Shown here one piece after another: positions 38,764-49,657 of a stretch of DNA of 64,000 nt. The position numbers were made by a program, and so were the translations under genes. Source of the DNA: Shewanella litoralis (GTDB taxonomy: Bacteria; Pseudomonadota; Gammaproteobacteria; Enterobacterales; Shewanellaceae); NCBI RefSeq assembly GCF_009828585.1, contig NZ_WSRZ01000020.1:37191-101190 (forward strand). Direction: 5' to 3'. The notes beneath the pieces are model-generated. The model made no database searches and was not told the origin of the DNA. It was given only the letters and a program-made list of their open reading frames with translations. How positions within the stretch are numbered: the stretch's first letter is position 1; each line of letters begins with the position of its first letter.

Positions 38764-40011
38764 TTAGCCACCGAAATCATCGAGTAAGATGTTTTCGTCT
38801 TCAACGCCTAAGTCTTTTAGCATACCAATCACGGCTGCGTTCATCATTGGAGGTCCACACATGTAGAACTCACAATCTTCTGGCGCATCGTGGTCACGTA
38901 AGTAGTTTTCGTACAATACGTTATGAATAAAGCCTGTATAACCGGTCCAGTTATCTTCCGCTTGCGGATCAGATAATGCAACGTGCCACTTAAAGTTATC
39001 ATTTTCAGCCGCTAAGCCGTCAAAGTCTTCTACGTAGAACATTTCACGTTTAGAACGCGCACCGTACCAGAAGCTCATTTTACGTTTTGATTTAAGACGC
39101 TTTAATTGGTCAAAAATGTGTGAACGCATTGGCGCCATACCAGCACCACCACCAATAAAGATCATTTCTGCATCGGTATCTTTAGCGAAGAACTCACCAA
39201 ATGGACCAGAAATTGTCACTTTATCGCCAGCTTTAAGGCTCCAAATGTACGAAGACATTTTACCACACGGTAGAGTTAAGTTACGTGGCGGTGGCGTAGC
39301 AATACGCACGTTCAACATAATAATTCCAAACTCTTCTGGGTAGTTGGCCATTGAGTATGCACGAATGGTTTCTTCGTCAACTTTAGACTCTAACTTGAAG
39401 AAGCCAAAGTGTTCCCAGTCGCCACGGTACTTTTCAGGTACTTCAAACTCAGCATACTTAACATGGTGAGCGGGTGCTTCAATCTGAATATAACCACCGG
39501 CACGGAAAGGCACAGATTCGCCATCAGGGATTTGTAGCTTAAGTTCTTTAATGAACGTTGCTTTGTTATCGTTAGAGATAACTTCACATTCCCATTTCTT
39601 GATACCGAAGATCTCTTCATCAAGTTCGATTTCCATGTCAGATTTAACGTTAACCTGACAAGATAAACGACACCCTTGACGTGCTTCACCTTTGCTAATG
39701 TGATCGAGCTCAGTAGGTAGAATATCGCCACCACCTGATTTAATGTGCACACGACACTGACCACATGAGCCACCGCCACCACACGCACTTGATACGAAAA
39801 TACCGTTGTCTGCTAATACGCCAAGTAACTTGCCGCCTGCACCTGTTTTAATTGCTTTATCTGTGTCGCCGTTGATACCAATGATGATATCACCGCTTGC
39901 TACTAGTTTTGATTTAGCGAATAAAATCACTAATACCAACACTAATACAATCACAGTAAACATACTCACACCTAGATAAACATCTATTGGAGTAGATTCA
40001 AGAATACCCAT
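38764..40011 (-). CDS. nqrF: Na+-translocating NADH:quinone reductase subunit F
   Basis: NqrF is the electron-input subunit: it oxidises NADH and passes electrons through FAD and a 2Fe-2S cluster. The 415 residues have an N-terminal membrane helix, a ferredoxin domain with [12 protein letters not shown] and the fourth Cys in GCRLSCQV, and a ferredoxin-reductase domain with [11 protein letters not shown] (FAD), [12 protein letters not shown] (NADH) and the C-terminal DDFGG. Last gene of nqrABCDEF. Nearly identical motifs occur in Vibrio NqrF. Confidence 0.98.
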   Translation of the reverse strand: MGILESTPIDVYLGVSMFTVIVLVLVLVILFAKSKLVASGDIIIGINGDTDKAIKTGAGGKLLGVLADNGIFVSSACGGGGSCGQCRVHIKSGGGDILPTELDHISKGEARQGCRLSCQVNVKSDMEIELDEEIFGIKKWECEVISNDNKATFIKELKLQIPDGESVPFRAGGYIQIEAPAHHVKYAEFEVPEKYRGDWEHFGFFKLESKVDEETIRAYSMANYPEEFGIIMLNVRIATPPPRNLTLPCGKMSSYIWSLKAGDKVTISGPFGEFFAKDTDAEMIFIGGGAGMAPMRSHIFDQLKRLKSKRKMSFWYGARSKREMFYVEDFDGLAAENDNFKWHVALSDPQAEDNWTGYTGFIHNVLYENYLRDHDAPEDCEFYMCGPPMMNAAVIGMLKDLGVEDENILLDDFGG

Positions 40012-40056
40012 TCACTTATCCTTAAAGGTTCAAATTAATGCGTCGTCTCAATGCTC

Positions 40057-40665
40057 TTAAAGAGAAACACCAGAGAATGACATGAAACCTAGAGCCATAA
40101 GACCAGCAGTAACAAAGGTAATACCTAAGCCACGTAAGCCATTTGGCACGTCAGAATATTTCATCTTTTCGCGAATACCGGCTAGCAATACAATTGCTAA
40201 TGCCCAACCAATACCAGAGCCGATACCAAATACCACGCTCTCGCCTAGGTTGTAATCACGTTCTACCATGAAAGATACTGCACCAAAAATTGCACAGTTC
40301 ACGGTAATCAAAGGTAAGAAAATACCTAACGCGTTGTACAAAGGTGGGAAATATTTATCTAACGCCATTTCCAAAATTTGCACAAGTGCTGCAATCACAC
40401 CGATAAAGGTGATGAACTTCAAGAAGCTCAAATCAGCATCAGGAACACCTGCCCAAGCTAACGCGCCAGGAGCAAGTAAACCTTGATAGATAATTTGGTT
40501 AGCAGGAACCGAGATAGCTAATACCACGATAACTGCAACACCTAGGCCCATCGCAGTAGTCACTTTTTTAGACACAGCTAAGAAAGTACACATACCTAAG
40601 AAGAACGCTAGCGCCATGTTTTCAATGAAAACGGAGCGAATTAATAAACTAATATAATGTTCCAT
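40057..40665 (-). CDS. nqrE: Na+-translocating NADH:quinone reductase subunit E
   Basis: NqrE is a membrane subunit of about six helices. With NqrD it binds an intramembrane iron centre; the segment [17 protein letters not shown] carries the expected Cys. The 202 residues match the family (198 in Vibrio). The N terminus ([20 protein letters not shown]) is typical. It lies five bases after nqrD and 45 bases before nqrF in one operon. Confidence 0.98.
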   Translation of the reverse strand: MEHYISLLIRSVFIENMALAFFLGMCTFLAVSKKVTTAMGLGVAVIVVLAISVPANQIIYQGLLAPGALAWAGVPDADLSFLKFITFIGVIAALVQILEMALDKYFPPLYNALGIFLPLITVNCAIFGAVSFMVERDYNLGESVVFGIGSGIGWALAIVLLAGIREKMKYSDVPNGLRGLGITFVTAGLMALGFMSFSGVSL

Positions 40666-40670
40666 TGCGT

Positions 40671-41303
40671 TTATCCTTTTGCTTCTACTTGCTCTGGCTT
40701 ATACGTACGGAGCAACCAGATCAGACCACCAATCAAGAAGAACGCACTTGGTGGTAACAGTAATAAACCGTTCGGCTGATACCAACCACCGTCAGAGATT
40801 TTACTGAGGATTTCTACGCCAAATATTGAACCATTACCAAACAATTCACGAATAAAGCCTACCGACAATAAGATTGCACCGTAACCTAAACCGTTACCGA
40901 TACCATCCATAAAGCTCATCAGAGGAGGCGTTTTCATTGCATACGCTTCAGCGCGGCCCATTACAATACAGTTAGTAATGATCAAACCAACGAATACCGA
41001 TAACTGTTTAGAAATCGAATAAGCATAAGCTTGTAGTACTTGGTCAACCACGATTACTAAAGAAGCAATAATCGTCATCTGCACAATAATACGAACGCTG
41101 CTTGGAATGTGATTACGAATAAGTGAGATAAACAGGTTAGAAAACGCTGTTACCGCAGTTAATGCAATTGTCATTACCAATGCTGTTTCCAGCTTAGTCG
41201 TCACAGCAAGCGCACTACATACACCCAAAATTTGCAATGCAATTGGGTTGTTATTGATAATCGGTCCAGTCAGAACCTGTTTAAGTTCTTTAACGTCAGC
41301 CAT
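40671..41303 (-). CDS. nqrD: Na+-translocating NADH:quinone reductase subunit D
   Basis: NqrD is the inverted-topology partner of NqrE in the membrane part of the complex. The 210 residues equal the Vibrio length. The conserved [17 protein letters not shown] carries the iron-ligand Cys, and [23 protein letters not shown] is the typical start. Its ATG overlaps the nqrC stop by one base (TAATG), suggesting translational coupling. Confidence 0.98.
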   Translation of the reverse strand: MADVKELKQVLTGPIINNNPIALQILGVCSALAVTTKLETALVMTIALTAVTAFSNLFISLIRNHIPSSVRIIVQMTIIASLVIVVDQVLQAYAYSISKQLSVFVGLIITNCIVMGRAEAYAMKTPPLMSFMDGIGNGLGYGAILLSVGFIRELFGNGSIFGVEILSKISDGGWYQPNGLLLLPPSAFFLIGGLIWLLRTYKPEQVEAKG

Positions 41304-42088
41304 TAGCTTACCCCTCCGTTGCGTGCTTTAGCGATAAAGCTTGCAAAGCCTTCTTTACCTAACCAAAATTGCAATGAATGTTGTACGCCGTTACTGGTTA
41401 ATGTTGCACCAGATAATGCATCCACACCGTAAACAGTGCTCGCCACTGCAGGGTTTTTCGTTACATTGATAGCCAAGTCGCCTTGCTCATCAAATAACTT
41501 CTTACCTTTCCACAATGCTTTCCATTTTGGATTTTCAACTTCACCACCTAAACCCGGTGTTTCAGCTTGGTCATAATAGACTAAGCCTTGAATCGTGTTT
41601 AAGTCAGCTTCTAATGCTAAAAATGCATACATGGTCGACCATAAGCCGTAACCGTGAACAGGCAAAATAACACTGGTTAATTGACCGGCATCATCACGCA
41701 CCAAATACACAACCGCTTTGTCAGCTACGCGTTTGATTGAGGCAATGTCATTTTCTGGAATTGAAGAAGTTGCAAAATCACGCGACGCTTTACGTTGATC
41801 GTAAGCGTTGGCATCACCTTCTACAAATTCACCGGTTTTTAGGTCAACTAAACGCGCTTCAACATACTGGTTATATTTACTCAGAATGTCTTGTTTAGTG
41901 ACGTTACCTTCTTTGGTATTAATCAGGCTTGCTGCTTCGAGAATATACTTTTGCTTATCAAGTAGCTTGTTTTCTTGCTGAGTCGGTTTTAAAACAACCG
42001 CTGCAGTCGATACCAGCACAGAACAGATAAGACATAAGCCGACAACAACAAATAGCGTTCTACCGAACGAATCTTTATTACTAGCCAC
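41303..42088 (-). CDS. nqrC: Na+-translocating NADH:quinone reductase subunit C, GTG start
   Basis: NqrC carries covalent FMN on a periplasmic domain. The 261 residues have one N-terminal helix ([21 protein letters not shown]) and the flavinylation motif [14 protein letters not shown], where the Thr receives FMN from ApbE. GTG 42086-42088 is chosen because GGAGG lies seven bases upstream and the resulting ASNKDS start matches Vibrio MASN; a TTG two codons earlier is less likely. It overlaps nqrB by eight bases. Confidence 0.96.
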   Translation of the reverse strand: MASNKDSFGRTLFVVVGLCLICSVLVSTAAVVLKPTQQENKLLDKQKYILEAASLINTKEGNVTKQDILSKYNQYVEARLVDLKTGEFVEGDANAYDQRKASRDFATSSIPENDIASIKRVADKAVVYLVRDDAGQLTSVILPVHGYGLWSTMYAFLALEADLNTIQGLVYYDQAETPGLGGEVENPKWKALWKGKKLFDEQGDLAINVTKNPAVASTVYGVDALSGATLTSNGVQHSLQFWLGKEGFASFIAKARNGGVS

Positions 42089-43280
42089 GAGCAATCCTCC
42101 GCTTGATATTTGCCTGAACTACGAAATGGTCAAATAAAGGTGCAAATAAGTTAGCGAATAAAATAGCTAACATCATACCTTCAGGGAATGCAGGGTTAAT
42201 CACACGGATAAACACTACCATTGCACCGATTAAGAAACCGTATGCCCATTTAGCTGTATTTGTGAACGACGCAGACACAGGATCTGTCGCCATAAACATC
42301 ATACCGAAAGCAAAACCACCTAACACTAAGTGCCAGTGCCAAGGCATAGCAAACATTGGGTTAGTATCACTACCAACAACGTTTAACAATGTGGCAATCG
42401 CAACCATACCAAGCATTACACCACCCACGATGCGCCATGACGCAATACGGGTATAAATAATAACAAGGCCACCTAGCAAAATAGCAAATGTCGACACTTC
42501 ACCAACAGAACCAGGAATGAAGCCCATAAAGGCATCTATCCAGTTTGCATTAGAGGTATAGTCAAAAGCACCTTGTGCGGCTTGGCTCAATGCTGTTGCA
42601 CCAGAATAACCGTCTGCAACCACCCAAGAAGTGTCACCAGACATGCTTAATGGGTAAGCAAAGAACAAGAATGCACGGCCTGCTAAGGCTGGGTTTAAGA
42701 AGTTACGACCTGTACCGCCAAAGATTTCTTTTGCGACAACCACACCAAAGGTAATACCTAATGCCACCATCCATAACGGAATCGTAGCTGGTAAGGTTAA
42801 GGCAAACAGTACAGATGTAACGAAGAAGCCTTCGTTAACTTCATGACCACGCACCGAGGCAAACAGCACTTCCCAAAAACCGCCGACCACAAATGTGACT
42901 GCATATATTGGTAGGAAGAAGCAGGCACCATAAAACATTAATGATGCTATGCCAGAGTCCGCAGAGAGCTGCGCACCAAAGAGTTCGAATAAACCAACTT
43001 GCCAAACGTCAGGGGTACCGAAACCGGCAGCCATAGCGATTTGAGCTTGTAAACCTACGTTGTACATACCAAAAAACATTGCTGGGAATGTACAGGCCCA
43101 AACCGTAATCATCATACGTTTTAGGTCAAGGTTATCGCGAACATGGGTTTTACCATGGTTCACTTTACCTGGAGTATAAAAAACAGTCGCTGCGGCTTCA
43201 TAAAGCGCATACCACTTTTCGTACTTACCGCCTTTTTCAAATTGCGGTTCAATACGCTCGATAAAATCTTTCAAGCTCAT
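42081..43280 (-). CDS. nqrB: Na+-translocating NADH:quinone reductase subunit B
   Basis: NqrB is the large membrane subunit that binds riboflavin and a covalent FMN and is thought to hold the Na+ path. The 399 residues include the [20 protein letters not shown] segment and the flavinylation motif [10 protein letters not shown] (Thr modified by ApbE). About ten helices are expected. Its start overlaps the nqrA stop by one base, so it is coupled to nqrA. Confidence 0.98.
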   Translation of the reverse strand: MSLKDFIERIEPQFEKGGKYEKWYALYEAAATVFYTPGKVNHGKTHVRDNLDLKRMMITVWACTFPAMFFGMYNVGLQAQIAMAAGFGTPDVWQVGLFELFGAQLSADSGIASLMFYGACFFLPIYAVTFVVGGFWEVLFASVRGHEVNEGFFVTSVLFALTLPATIPLWMVALGITFGVVVAKEIFGGTGRNFLNPALAGRAFLFFAYPLSMSGDTSWVVADGYSGATALSQAAQGAFDYTSNANWIDAFMGFIPGSVGEVSTFAILLGGLVIIYTRIASWRIVGGVMLGMVAIATLLNVVGSDTNPMFAMPWHWHLVLGGFAFGMMFMATDPVSASFTNTAKWAYGFLIGAMVVFIRVINPAFPEGMMLAILFANLFAPLFDHFVVQANIKRRIARG

Positions 43281-44614
43281 TAGCCTTCCCTCTCGATCGT
43301 ATCTAGACAGTCACGTAAATATGAAGCGTAGTCATACTTACCTGGACATACGAACGTGCACAATGCCAAATCTTCTTCGTCTAACTCTAATGCGCCTAAA
43401 CGAGCTGCGCCATCAAAGTCCCCAGACACAAGATCACGAAGTAGCATGGTAGCTAAAATGTCTAACGGCATCACACGTTCATAGTTACCAATAGGTACCA
43501 TTGCACGGTCTGAACCACCGGTACTGGTCGTCATGTTAAATAGACGCGATGGGCTTAAGTGACCTAAGAATGCACGGGTAATAGAGAATTTGTCTGAACC
43601 AGGCATAGCCCAACCAAACAATTCTTTCTCATTGCCTTCTTCAAGTACACTTACCTGCTGATGGTAGCGACCTAAATAAGCATGAGGTCCTACTGCAGTG
43701 CGGCCATTTAATACCGAACCAGAAACGATACGAACACCTTCACCTACTGTTTCATCAGCAGTAAGTTCAGTCATGCTTGCACCTAATACAGTGCGAACTA
43801 GGCGAGGTTGTTTTGCTTTAGGACCACCAATAGCCACAACACGCTCAGTGTTTAACACACCTTGAGTGAACAGTTGGCCAATCGCAATCACATCTTGATA
43901 ACCTATATGCCATACACTGCGAGTCGCAGAAGCAGAAAGAACATGATGAATGTGGGTACCCACTAAACCTGCTGGATGTTTTCCGGCAAATTCTTCAACT
44001 TGGGCATTGGCTGCAGGGATATCAGCACCTGGCGCTTTACATAGGTAAACTTTACCTTCAGTTAATCGTGCTAATACCTTAAGGCCGTTAGCAAAATCGT
44101 CTTTATGTTGAGCGATGACTACCACAGGATCGGCAGCAAGAGGTTGAGTATCAATTGCAGTAACGAAAATACCTGCTGTAGTAGCATCTACTGCGGGCAC
44201 TTTACTGAAAGGGCGTGTACGCAAAGCAGTCCACAAACCTGAATCAATCAGATTATCACGAACGGCCTGTACGTCTAACGTGTCTAATTTGTCTGCTTCG
44301 TATTGAGCAAAAGCAACGCTATCGTCACCTTCTACAGCAATAACAACAGACTGAAGTACACGTCTTGCACCTCGGTTGATTTCTAATATAGTACCACTGG
44401 CTAAAGCCGTATATTTAACGCCTAAATTCTTTTTGTCTTCAAAAAGAACCTGGCCTTTTTGTACTTTATCGCCCACTTTGATTTTCATCGTTGGACGTAA
44501 GCCAATATACTCTTCACCCAAAGTAGCTACATGTCTAATGGCTGGGCCATTATGGATAACTTGCTCTGGTCCGCCTGCTATAGGCAGTTCCAATCCTTTC
44601 TTAATTGTAATCAT
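43280..44614 (-). CDS. nqrA: Na+-translocating NADH:quinone reductase subunit A
   Basis: NqrA is the cytoplasmic, cofactor-free subunit near the quinone site. The 444 residues start [20 protein letters not shown], with [40 protein letters not shown] near the end split across the C-terminal third. ATG 44612-44614 matches the family; a 23-codon upstream extension is not supported. First gene of the nqr operon. No strong ribosome binding site is visible (TTGTGGAT only). Confidence 0.97.
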   Translation of the reverse strand: MITIKKGLELPIAGGPEQVIHNGPAIRHVATLGEEYIGLRPTMKIKVGDKVQKGQVLFEDKKNLGVKYTALASGTILEINRGARRVLQSVVIAVEGDDSVAFAQYEADKLDTLDVQAVRDNLIDSGLWTALRTRPFSKVPAVDATTAGIFVTAIDTQPLAADPVVVIAQHKDDFANGLKVLARLTEGKVYLCKAPGADIPAANAQVEEFAGKHPAGLVGTHIHHVLSASATRSVWHIGYQDVIAIGQLFTQGVLNTERVVAIGGPKAKQPRLVRTVLGASMTELTADETVGEGVRIVSGSVLNGRTAVGPHAYLGRYHQQVSVLEEGNEKELFGWAMPGSDKFSITRAFLGHLSPSRLFNMTTSTGGSDRAMVPIGNYERVMPLDILATMLLRDLVSGDFDGAARLGALELDEEDLALCTFVCPGKYDYASYLRDCLDTIEREG

Positions 44615-44943
44615 ATCCACAAGCACTACGTTTGAAGGAAAGACAATGCGCCACGTTCCGCTACAAAAACAAAGTATTAACAAATACTTGCCATTTGAGC
44701 TAGCGCAGATTTAACACGGAAATGCGATCGCAATCACGCTGGTCGCGCGCATTTTACCGTAAATATGAGACTATCGCCACGAAAATAATAGGTGTTTTCA
44801 AACCAATACCTTTGTCCCGCGACAACATTTAACTTAATCTAACTGAATAACAACACCGTACAAAACTGCAACGGCAGTATGACGGTTTGGCATACTATAG
44901 CATTAATATTTATAGAAATAATGTTATCTAATTTGTTCGTGCA
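44615..44943. other. Upstream region of the nqr operon
   Basis: These 329 bases hold no gene. On the minus strand TTTACG followed by TAAAAT near 44745-44765 could be part of an nqr promoter, but the match is weak. I see no clear Fur, ArcA or Fnr-type palindrome. Confidence 0.4.
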
Positions 44944-44986
44944 TAAAAAAACAGCAGCTCAAGCAAGATGTGCTCAGGCTGCTGCC
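44944..44986 (-). terminator. Terminator downstream of the TonB-dependent receptor
   Basis: On the minus strand GCAGCAGC and GCTGCTG pair, with an inner CTGAGC/GCTTGAG helix, followed by seven T. It lies about 30 bases beyond the receptor stop. Confidence 0.8.
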
Positions 44987-45015
44987 ATTAATAATAGACT
45001 AAGACTAATTGATAA

Positions 45016-47088
45016 CTAAAAACGCGCCTGGTAACCCAAATAAGCGCTCATTTCTGATTGAGCCTGTAAACCCGCTAGGGTTCGTTTTGCCACAAGCTCT
45101 TCATCCAATACGTTTTCAACTCTTAAATACACTTCATGTTGTTTAGTCATGCGGTAGCTCGCCGTTAAATCAACTTTCCATTGGCTGTCGATTGGCTCAA
45201 TAGCGACAAGGTTGCCTTCATATTCTAATTCTGATTGAAACAGCGCCTGTGCAATCACTGACACATCCCCCATTACCACACCAGAGCTAAAGCTAAACTG
45301 CTGCTTAGGTACCCAGGGTAATTGGCTGTCGGCGTCAAAGCAGCCATTAGTATTTGAACAATATCCAATATCTGTTTCGGCTTGGGTGTACTGATATTTT
45401 GCTTTAAATGGAATCGAAAAACTATCAAACGCTAAGCTATACTCAGCCGATAAGTCGATGCCTGTCACCGTCACATCTTCGATGTTTTCTTGCAATGCAA
45501 TTTGCTCGTAATCGCAAATCATGCCAAACATACAACCAATATGTTGGTTATCATAATCATGCATATATGCCGCCATAGATACCGCCAACGCATCTTGCTG
45601 ATATGCTACAGCCAATTGATATTGCAATGCTTCTTGCGCTGTTTGATCGACATTGCCAGCCGATGCGGCGGTCCAGGCTTGTTTAGCCTGTAATGCGGCA
45701 GACCAGGCACCTTGGGTATAGGCCACTTCAACAGAAGGAGTCCAACCATCATCTGAAAAATCAGCTTCTGCAAGGTCATAGTCATCGTTAACATCTCGAG
45801 ACACGCTTACATGCTCATAACCGAGCCCTAGGTTAACCGACCATTGACCATAATTTAATTGAGCATCAACCGCTGACGAAAACGCCGATGCGTCATCTTT
45901 ATAGACCACTAACGCTTCTTTATCTGTTGTAGAGCTTAACGATAAATCGTTATTCCACAGCCAATCTTGGCTGCCTAACTCCATTTCAGCTTTGTCAGTG
46001 TGATAACGGGCGCTGTAAGTCACTTGATGTTGCCCCTGCATACTCACGCCTTTGGTTTGCACCCCAAAACCGGCAAAATCGTTATCTTGCGATAATGCGC
46101 CAAGGTTCATGCCATCTGTAGTAGGGGCGATTTCAAATGCAGCAATCTCACCAAGCGATACGTTGTTAATCATTTCGCCATCAACAAACAACATATCAGC
46201 TGTTTTTTGCGAATAAGTTTGGTAATAAAAATCGGTGTCGACCGTAGATGTCTTCGACAATAGCAGCTTATGAGCTAACACATAACGCTGGCGTTCGCCG
46301 TCGGTAAAATCGATATTCGCTGCGCCATAGCGTTGATTTGGGACGAGAGAAAAATCATCATTTGTTAAACCTAAAGTGCCTTGCTCAGCATCTTGGCTAG
46401 AATACTGGTAACTGAATTCTGTAGATTGCTTATTACGTGCACCTGGTAAACTGTCAGCGCCAATCTTAAACATAATATCTTTTTGAGTGGCATCAGCATC
46501 ACGTGCTAACTCATAACCCACATCATCTGATGCAGATTGATAGTCTACAGCCAACAACATGCCGTATTCTTTAGTCGTGCCACTAATAATCACGCCGCTG
46601 CTGTAATCAGCATCGTCATTTATTTCAACATTAAACTCGCCCGCGTATTTTTTCTCACTGATCGCCACTGACTGGTAGGCTAATTTACCAAATGCAGCTT
46701 CAGAGCCGTCTACCACACTGGTCATACTCGATAACGTCACACTTTGTTGCTGTTGCAAGTTAGGCTGAAGTACCAGGTTTTGACCTGAATAAGGTGCTGG
46801 CGAAAAGAAAATGCCATCTTGTAGCACGGCCACACCATCTGATACACCACGATGCATTAACTCAACATTGGCGTTCGGTGCACTAGGCAATACCGTTGCC
46901 CCAGTTAACCCTAACGCAATATCGCTTTGACGATAATGAAAAGCCTTCTGTGTTGATTGCTGTAAGTCAATCTGGTTATTTGCCTTATCAATCGATTCTG
47001 TAACCGTTTCGGCAAACGCTTGAGTTGAATGACAAGCAAACAAGACCGCTGCAGCAATGATTGACAGGCCAAATGGGTGGTTAGACAT
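45016..47088 (-). CDS. Atypical TonB-dependent outer-membrane receptor
   Basis: A 690-residue protein with a signal peptide (SIIAAAVLFACHSTQAFA) followed by a short region that could hold a TonB box (ETVTES). A plug-like domain (about residues 45-150, with GVAVLQDGIFFSPAPYSGQ) and a long beta-rich barrel ending in a C-terminal aromatic (YLGYQARF) follow. The barrel strand pattern and LRVENVLDEELV near the end are typical of TonB receptors. The plug is more divergent than in siderophore receptors, so the substrate cannot be inferred. One Cys-rich loop (QHIGCMFGMICDYEQI) stands out. GGAGATAACC precedes the ATG. Confidence 0.85.
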   Translation of the reverse strand: MSNHPFGLSIIAAAVLFACHSTQAFAETVTESIDKANNQIDLQQSTQKAFHYRQSDIALGLTGATVLPSAPNANVELMHRGVSDGVAVLQDGIFFSPAPYSGQNLVLQPNLQQQQSVTLSSMTSVVDGSEAAFGKLAYQSVAISEKKYAGEFNVEINDDADYSSGVIISGTTKEYGMLLAVDYQSASDDVGYELARDADATQKDIMFKIGADSLPGARNKQSTEFSYQYSSQDAEQGTLGLTNDDFSLVPNQRYGAANIDFTDGERQRYVLAHKLLLSKTSTVDTDFYYQTYSQKTADMLFVDGEMINNVSLGEIAAFEIAPTTDGMNLGALSQDNDFAGFGVQTKGVSMQGQHQVTYSARYHTDKAEMELGSQDWLWNNDLSLSSTTDKEALVVYKDDASAFSSAVDAQLNYGQWSVNLGLGYEHVSVSRDVNDDYDLAEADFSDDGWTPSVEVAYTQGAWSAALQAKQAWTAASAGNVDQTAQEALQYQLAVAYQQDALAVSMAAYMHDYDNQHIGCMFGMICDYEQIALQENIEDVTVTGIDLSAEYSLAFDSFSIPFKAKYQYTQAETDIGYCSNTNGCFDADSQLPWVPKQQFSFSSGVVMGDVSVIAQALFQSELEYEGNLVAIEPIDSQWKVDLTASYRMTKQHEVYLRVENVLDEELVAKRTLAGLQAQSEMSAYLGYQARF

Positions 47089-47222
47089 GGTTATCTCCGT
47101 ATATGTGTCTGGTCGAGCCAAAATAAAATGTGTCTCTTATTATGCCCGATACAATAACGGTTTCAGTGACATAAAAACAGCATACTGATAACGTTTCATC
47201 AATATTATGACTGTTTAGTGAC

Positions 47223-47248
47223 AAAAAAAGCGGCCTAAGCCGCTTTTT
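47223..47248 (-). terminator. Terminator downstream of luxS
   Basis: AAAGCGGC and GCCGCTTT pair around a four-base loop; on the minus strand a T-run follows. It lies about 19 bases after the luxS stop. Confidence 0.88.
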
Positions 47249-47266
47249 ATAAGAGTAGAGATCAGT

Positions 47267-47776
47267 TTAGAGGTTACCTAAAATCTCATCACTCAGTTTT
47301 AAGTCATCATTTCGATTGACGCTCACACCTGCTGCAATAATCATACGAGCAATATCTTGCGCTTCTGTTAACGAGTGCATTTCATAAGTGCCGCATTGAT
47401 ATTCATTAAGCTCTGGAATGTCTTTTTGCTCAACCACGTTAGTGACATCGCTCATTGCAGCTAACCATGCATCGGCCACCATACGCTCAGAAGGTTGACC
47501 AATTAGACTCATGTAAAAGCCTGTGCGACAACCCATTGGTGAAATATCGATAATTTCAACACCATCACCGTTTAAATGATCGCGCATAAAACCAGCAAAT
47601 AAGTGCTCAAGAGTATGAATTCCTCGCTCACTTAATATGTCTTTATTTGGCGCACAAAAGCGCAAATCAAATACGGTAATCGCATCACCGCTTGGGGTGC
47701 TCATATGTTTTGCAACTCGAACCGCAGGAGCATTCATACGAGTATGGTCCACGGTAAAACTGTCTAATAAAGGCAT
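47267..47776 (-). CDS. luxS: S-ribosylhomocysteine lyase LuxS
   Basis: LuxS cleaves S-ribosylhomocysteine to homocysteine and the precursor of autoinducer AI-2. The 169 residues match the family. The metal site is [14 protein letters not shown] with a Cys in [14 protein letters not shown], and the N-terminal [17 protein letters not shown] is typical. It is alone, with its own terminator; no methyl-cycle genes are beside it. Whether AI-2 is used as a signal here cannot be told from this window. Confidence 0.98.
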   Translation of the reverse strand: MPLLDSFTVDHTRMNAPAVRVAKHMSTPSGDAITVFDLRFCAPNKDILSERGIHTLEHLFAGFMRDHLNGDGVEIIDISPMGCRTGFYMSLIGQPSERMVADAWLAAMSDVTNVVEQKDIPELNEYQCGTYEMHSLTEAQDIARMIIAAGVSVNRNDDLKLSDEILGNL

Positions 47777-47918
47777 TGCTCTCTCCCAGAATATAAAATC
47801 ATGTTGACAATATACGATCTAATATCGAAATAGTATCACTTATCAGCCAAGGTCACAGCCGGAGTTTTTATCGTTTTATTCATCTTAAGAACTATTGATC
47901 TTTCAAGGTTATTTAGCA

Positions 47919-49022
47919 TTAGTTAAGTGCGTCTTCGGTATAGTGAAAATAACGTTTAACCGCAGCCTCGTTGGCTAAATAAGCTTGTAATACTTTATTA
48001 AACAATGGGTCTTTTGCGGCTTCTTCTGTTAATACTTCATCCCTAGCCTGTTTTAATGCTGCGATAACCTCTGATGGAAAAGGTGTTACTTGCACATTAT
48101 GCTCAGTGATCAAGGTGTCCATTGCTGCAATGTGGCCTTGAGTATAATCGTCTAGCATGTCTTGATTCACCGCTCGCGCAGCTACTTTAACAATGGCCTG
48201 TAAATCGGGTGTTAATGCCGCAAAAGCATGCTTATTAATTAAAAACTCCATGGTCGAACCGGGTTCATGCCAACCAGGGTAATAATAATATTTAGCGACC
48301 TGATTTAACCCTAAAGGTAAATCATTATATGGCCCGACCCATTCAGCCGCATCGATTGCGCCAGTTTGTAATGCACCATAAAGCTCGCGGCCAGCAAGTT
48401 CGTCAACAGGAATACCACCCAGCCTTTTTAACACTTCCCCACCAATGCCAGGCAAGCGCATTTTAAGCCCTTTAATGTCTTCTGCAGAGTGTATAACACG
48501 GTTAAACCAACCGCCCATTTGCATCCCAGTATTGCCACCTGCTAGCGGTAAAACCCCAAACGGTTGATACACTTCTTCCCACAGTGCCATACCGCCACCG
48601 TAGTGCAACCATGCATTCATTTGTTGAGCATTTAATCCAAATGGAATCGACGAGAAAAACTGCGCTGCGGGTGCTTTGCCTTTCCAATAATAAGCGGCAC
48701 TATGGCCCATTTGCACCGTGCCTTTACTGACACCATCAAATACAGACAAGGCAGGCATGAGTTCGCCTGCACCATAAACCTCTATAGATAGACGCCCATT
48801 AGACATTTGCTCAACTAATTGAGCAAATCGCTCTGGAGCCATACCTAATCCTGCAAGATTTTTAGGCCAGGATGTCGCTAAACGCCATGTAATGGCTTGA
48901 TAAGGGATGACAGGAGATTGCACTTCGGATTGTACTTCCGCCTGAGGAGTTTGCACCTCAGGTTGGCAACCTAACAGTAAAGTGAGCCCAATTAGCCAGC
49001 AGGTCTGTTTCACCTTACTCAT
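47919..49022 (-). CDS. TRAP transporter solute-binding protein (DctP/TakP-like), lipoprotein type
   Basis: This 367-residue binding protein belongs to the DctP family (ITWRLATSWPKNLAGLG, GAGELMPALSVFDGVSKGTVQMG, the substrate-binding Arg in LKMRLPGIGGEVLKRLGG, and YYYPGWHEPGSTMEFLIN). The last motif resembles keto-acid-binding TakP. The N terminus has a lipobox (LIGLTLLLGC), then a Glu/Val/Gln repeat linker (EVQ repeats), so it should be lipid-anchored rather than free in the periplasm. No DctQ/DctM membrane genes are nearby, so it is an orphan. Ligand unknown. Confidence 0.9.
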   Translation of the reverse strand: MSKVKQTCWLIGLTLLLGCQPEVQTPQAEVQSEVQSPVIPYQAITWRLATSWPKNLAGLGMAPERFAQLVEQMSNGRLSIEVYGAGELMPALSVFDGVSKGTVQMGHSAAYYWKGKAPAAQFFSSIPFGLNAQQMNAWLHYGGGMALWEEVYQPFGVLPLAGGNTGMQMGGWFNRVIHSAEDIKGLKMRLPGIGGEVLKRLGGIPVDELAGRELYGALQTGAIDAAEWVGPYNDLPLGLNQVAKYYYYPGWHEPGSTMEFLINKHAFAALTPDLQAIVKVAARAVNQDMLDDYTQGHIAAMDTLITEHNVQVTPFPSEVIAALKQARDEVLTEEAAKDPLFNKVLQAYLANEAAVKRYFHYTEDALN

Positions 49023-49101
49023 GACGAAATCCTTAATGTCTAAACATAATTTAGGTTTACTCTAACATAATCATAACAACTGACAATGATTGCCGAGTAA
49101 T

Positions 49102-49131
49102 AAAAAAACCTCACACATAGGCGAGGTTTTT
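49102..49131 (-). terminator. Terminator downstream of bolA
   Basis: AACCTC and GAGGTT pair around a ten-base loop; on the minus strand seven T follow. It separates bolA from the TRAP-binding protein gene. Confidence 0.7.
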
Positions 49132-49226
49132 ATCGTTTAACGTATTGAATAAGTTTATACTTTTGACTGTTAGATGCCGTTGTTTCATCACTAATAACTC
49201 ACTGGAAACGTGACAATAATAGCGAA

Positions 49227-49526
49227 CTAACCTTTGCAGTTTGGTGTCTTAGGCACTTCATCTAAAGCTTGCCATTCTGTTTCGGTATACACATTTATTG
49301 ATAATGCATGCACGCCATTAGCTAACTCTTCCGCTAGGGCTTGGTTAACTAAACGATGGCGAGCCAGTAAACGTTGTTCGCTAAACTGGTCACTTACCAC
49401 AACCACTTTAAAATGGGTTTCTGAGTTGGGCGGCACGTGATGACGATTACTTTCATTAATCACCTCAAGATGCACTGGCGCAAAGGCTTGACTCAATTTA
49501 TCTGTAATGATTTGTTCGACAGACAT
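49227..49526 (-). CDS. bolA: BolA family protein
   Basis: BolA is a small KH-like protein that works with monothiol glutaredoxins and acts as a stress and morphology regulator. The 99 residues align with E. coli BolA from the start: LSQAFAPVHLEVINESNRHHVPP, SETHFKVVVVSDQF, LLARHRLVNQAL and VHALSINVYTETEW. The conserved His ligands are present. Single gene. Confidence 0.95.
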   Translation of the reverse strand: MSVEQIITDKLSQAFAPVHLEVINESNRHHVPPNSETHFKVVVVSDQFSEQRLLARHRLVNQALAEELANGVHALSINVYTETEWQALDEVPKTPNCKG

Positions 49527-49657
49527 AGTGATACTCTTGTTAATTCATATCAATGAAATCGCAGAGTACTGGTTTGCACATTAAAGGTCAAACAAGCAGA
49601 CTAAAACTCACTGCTGGTGCACAAGTTTTTCTCAACTCTTATTTAGCTCACACATCC

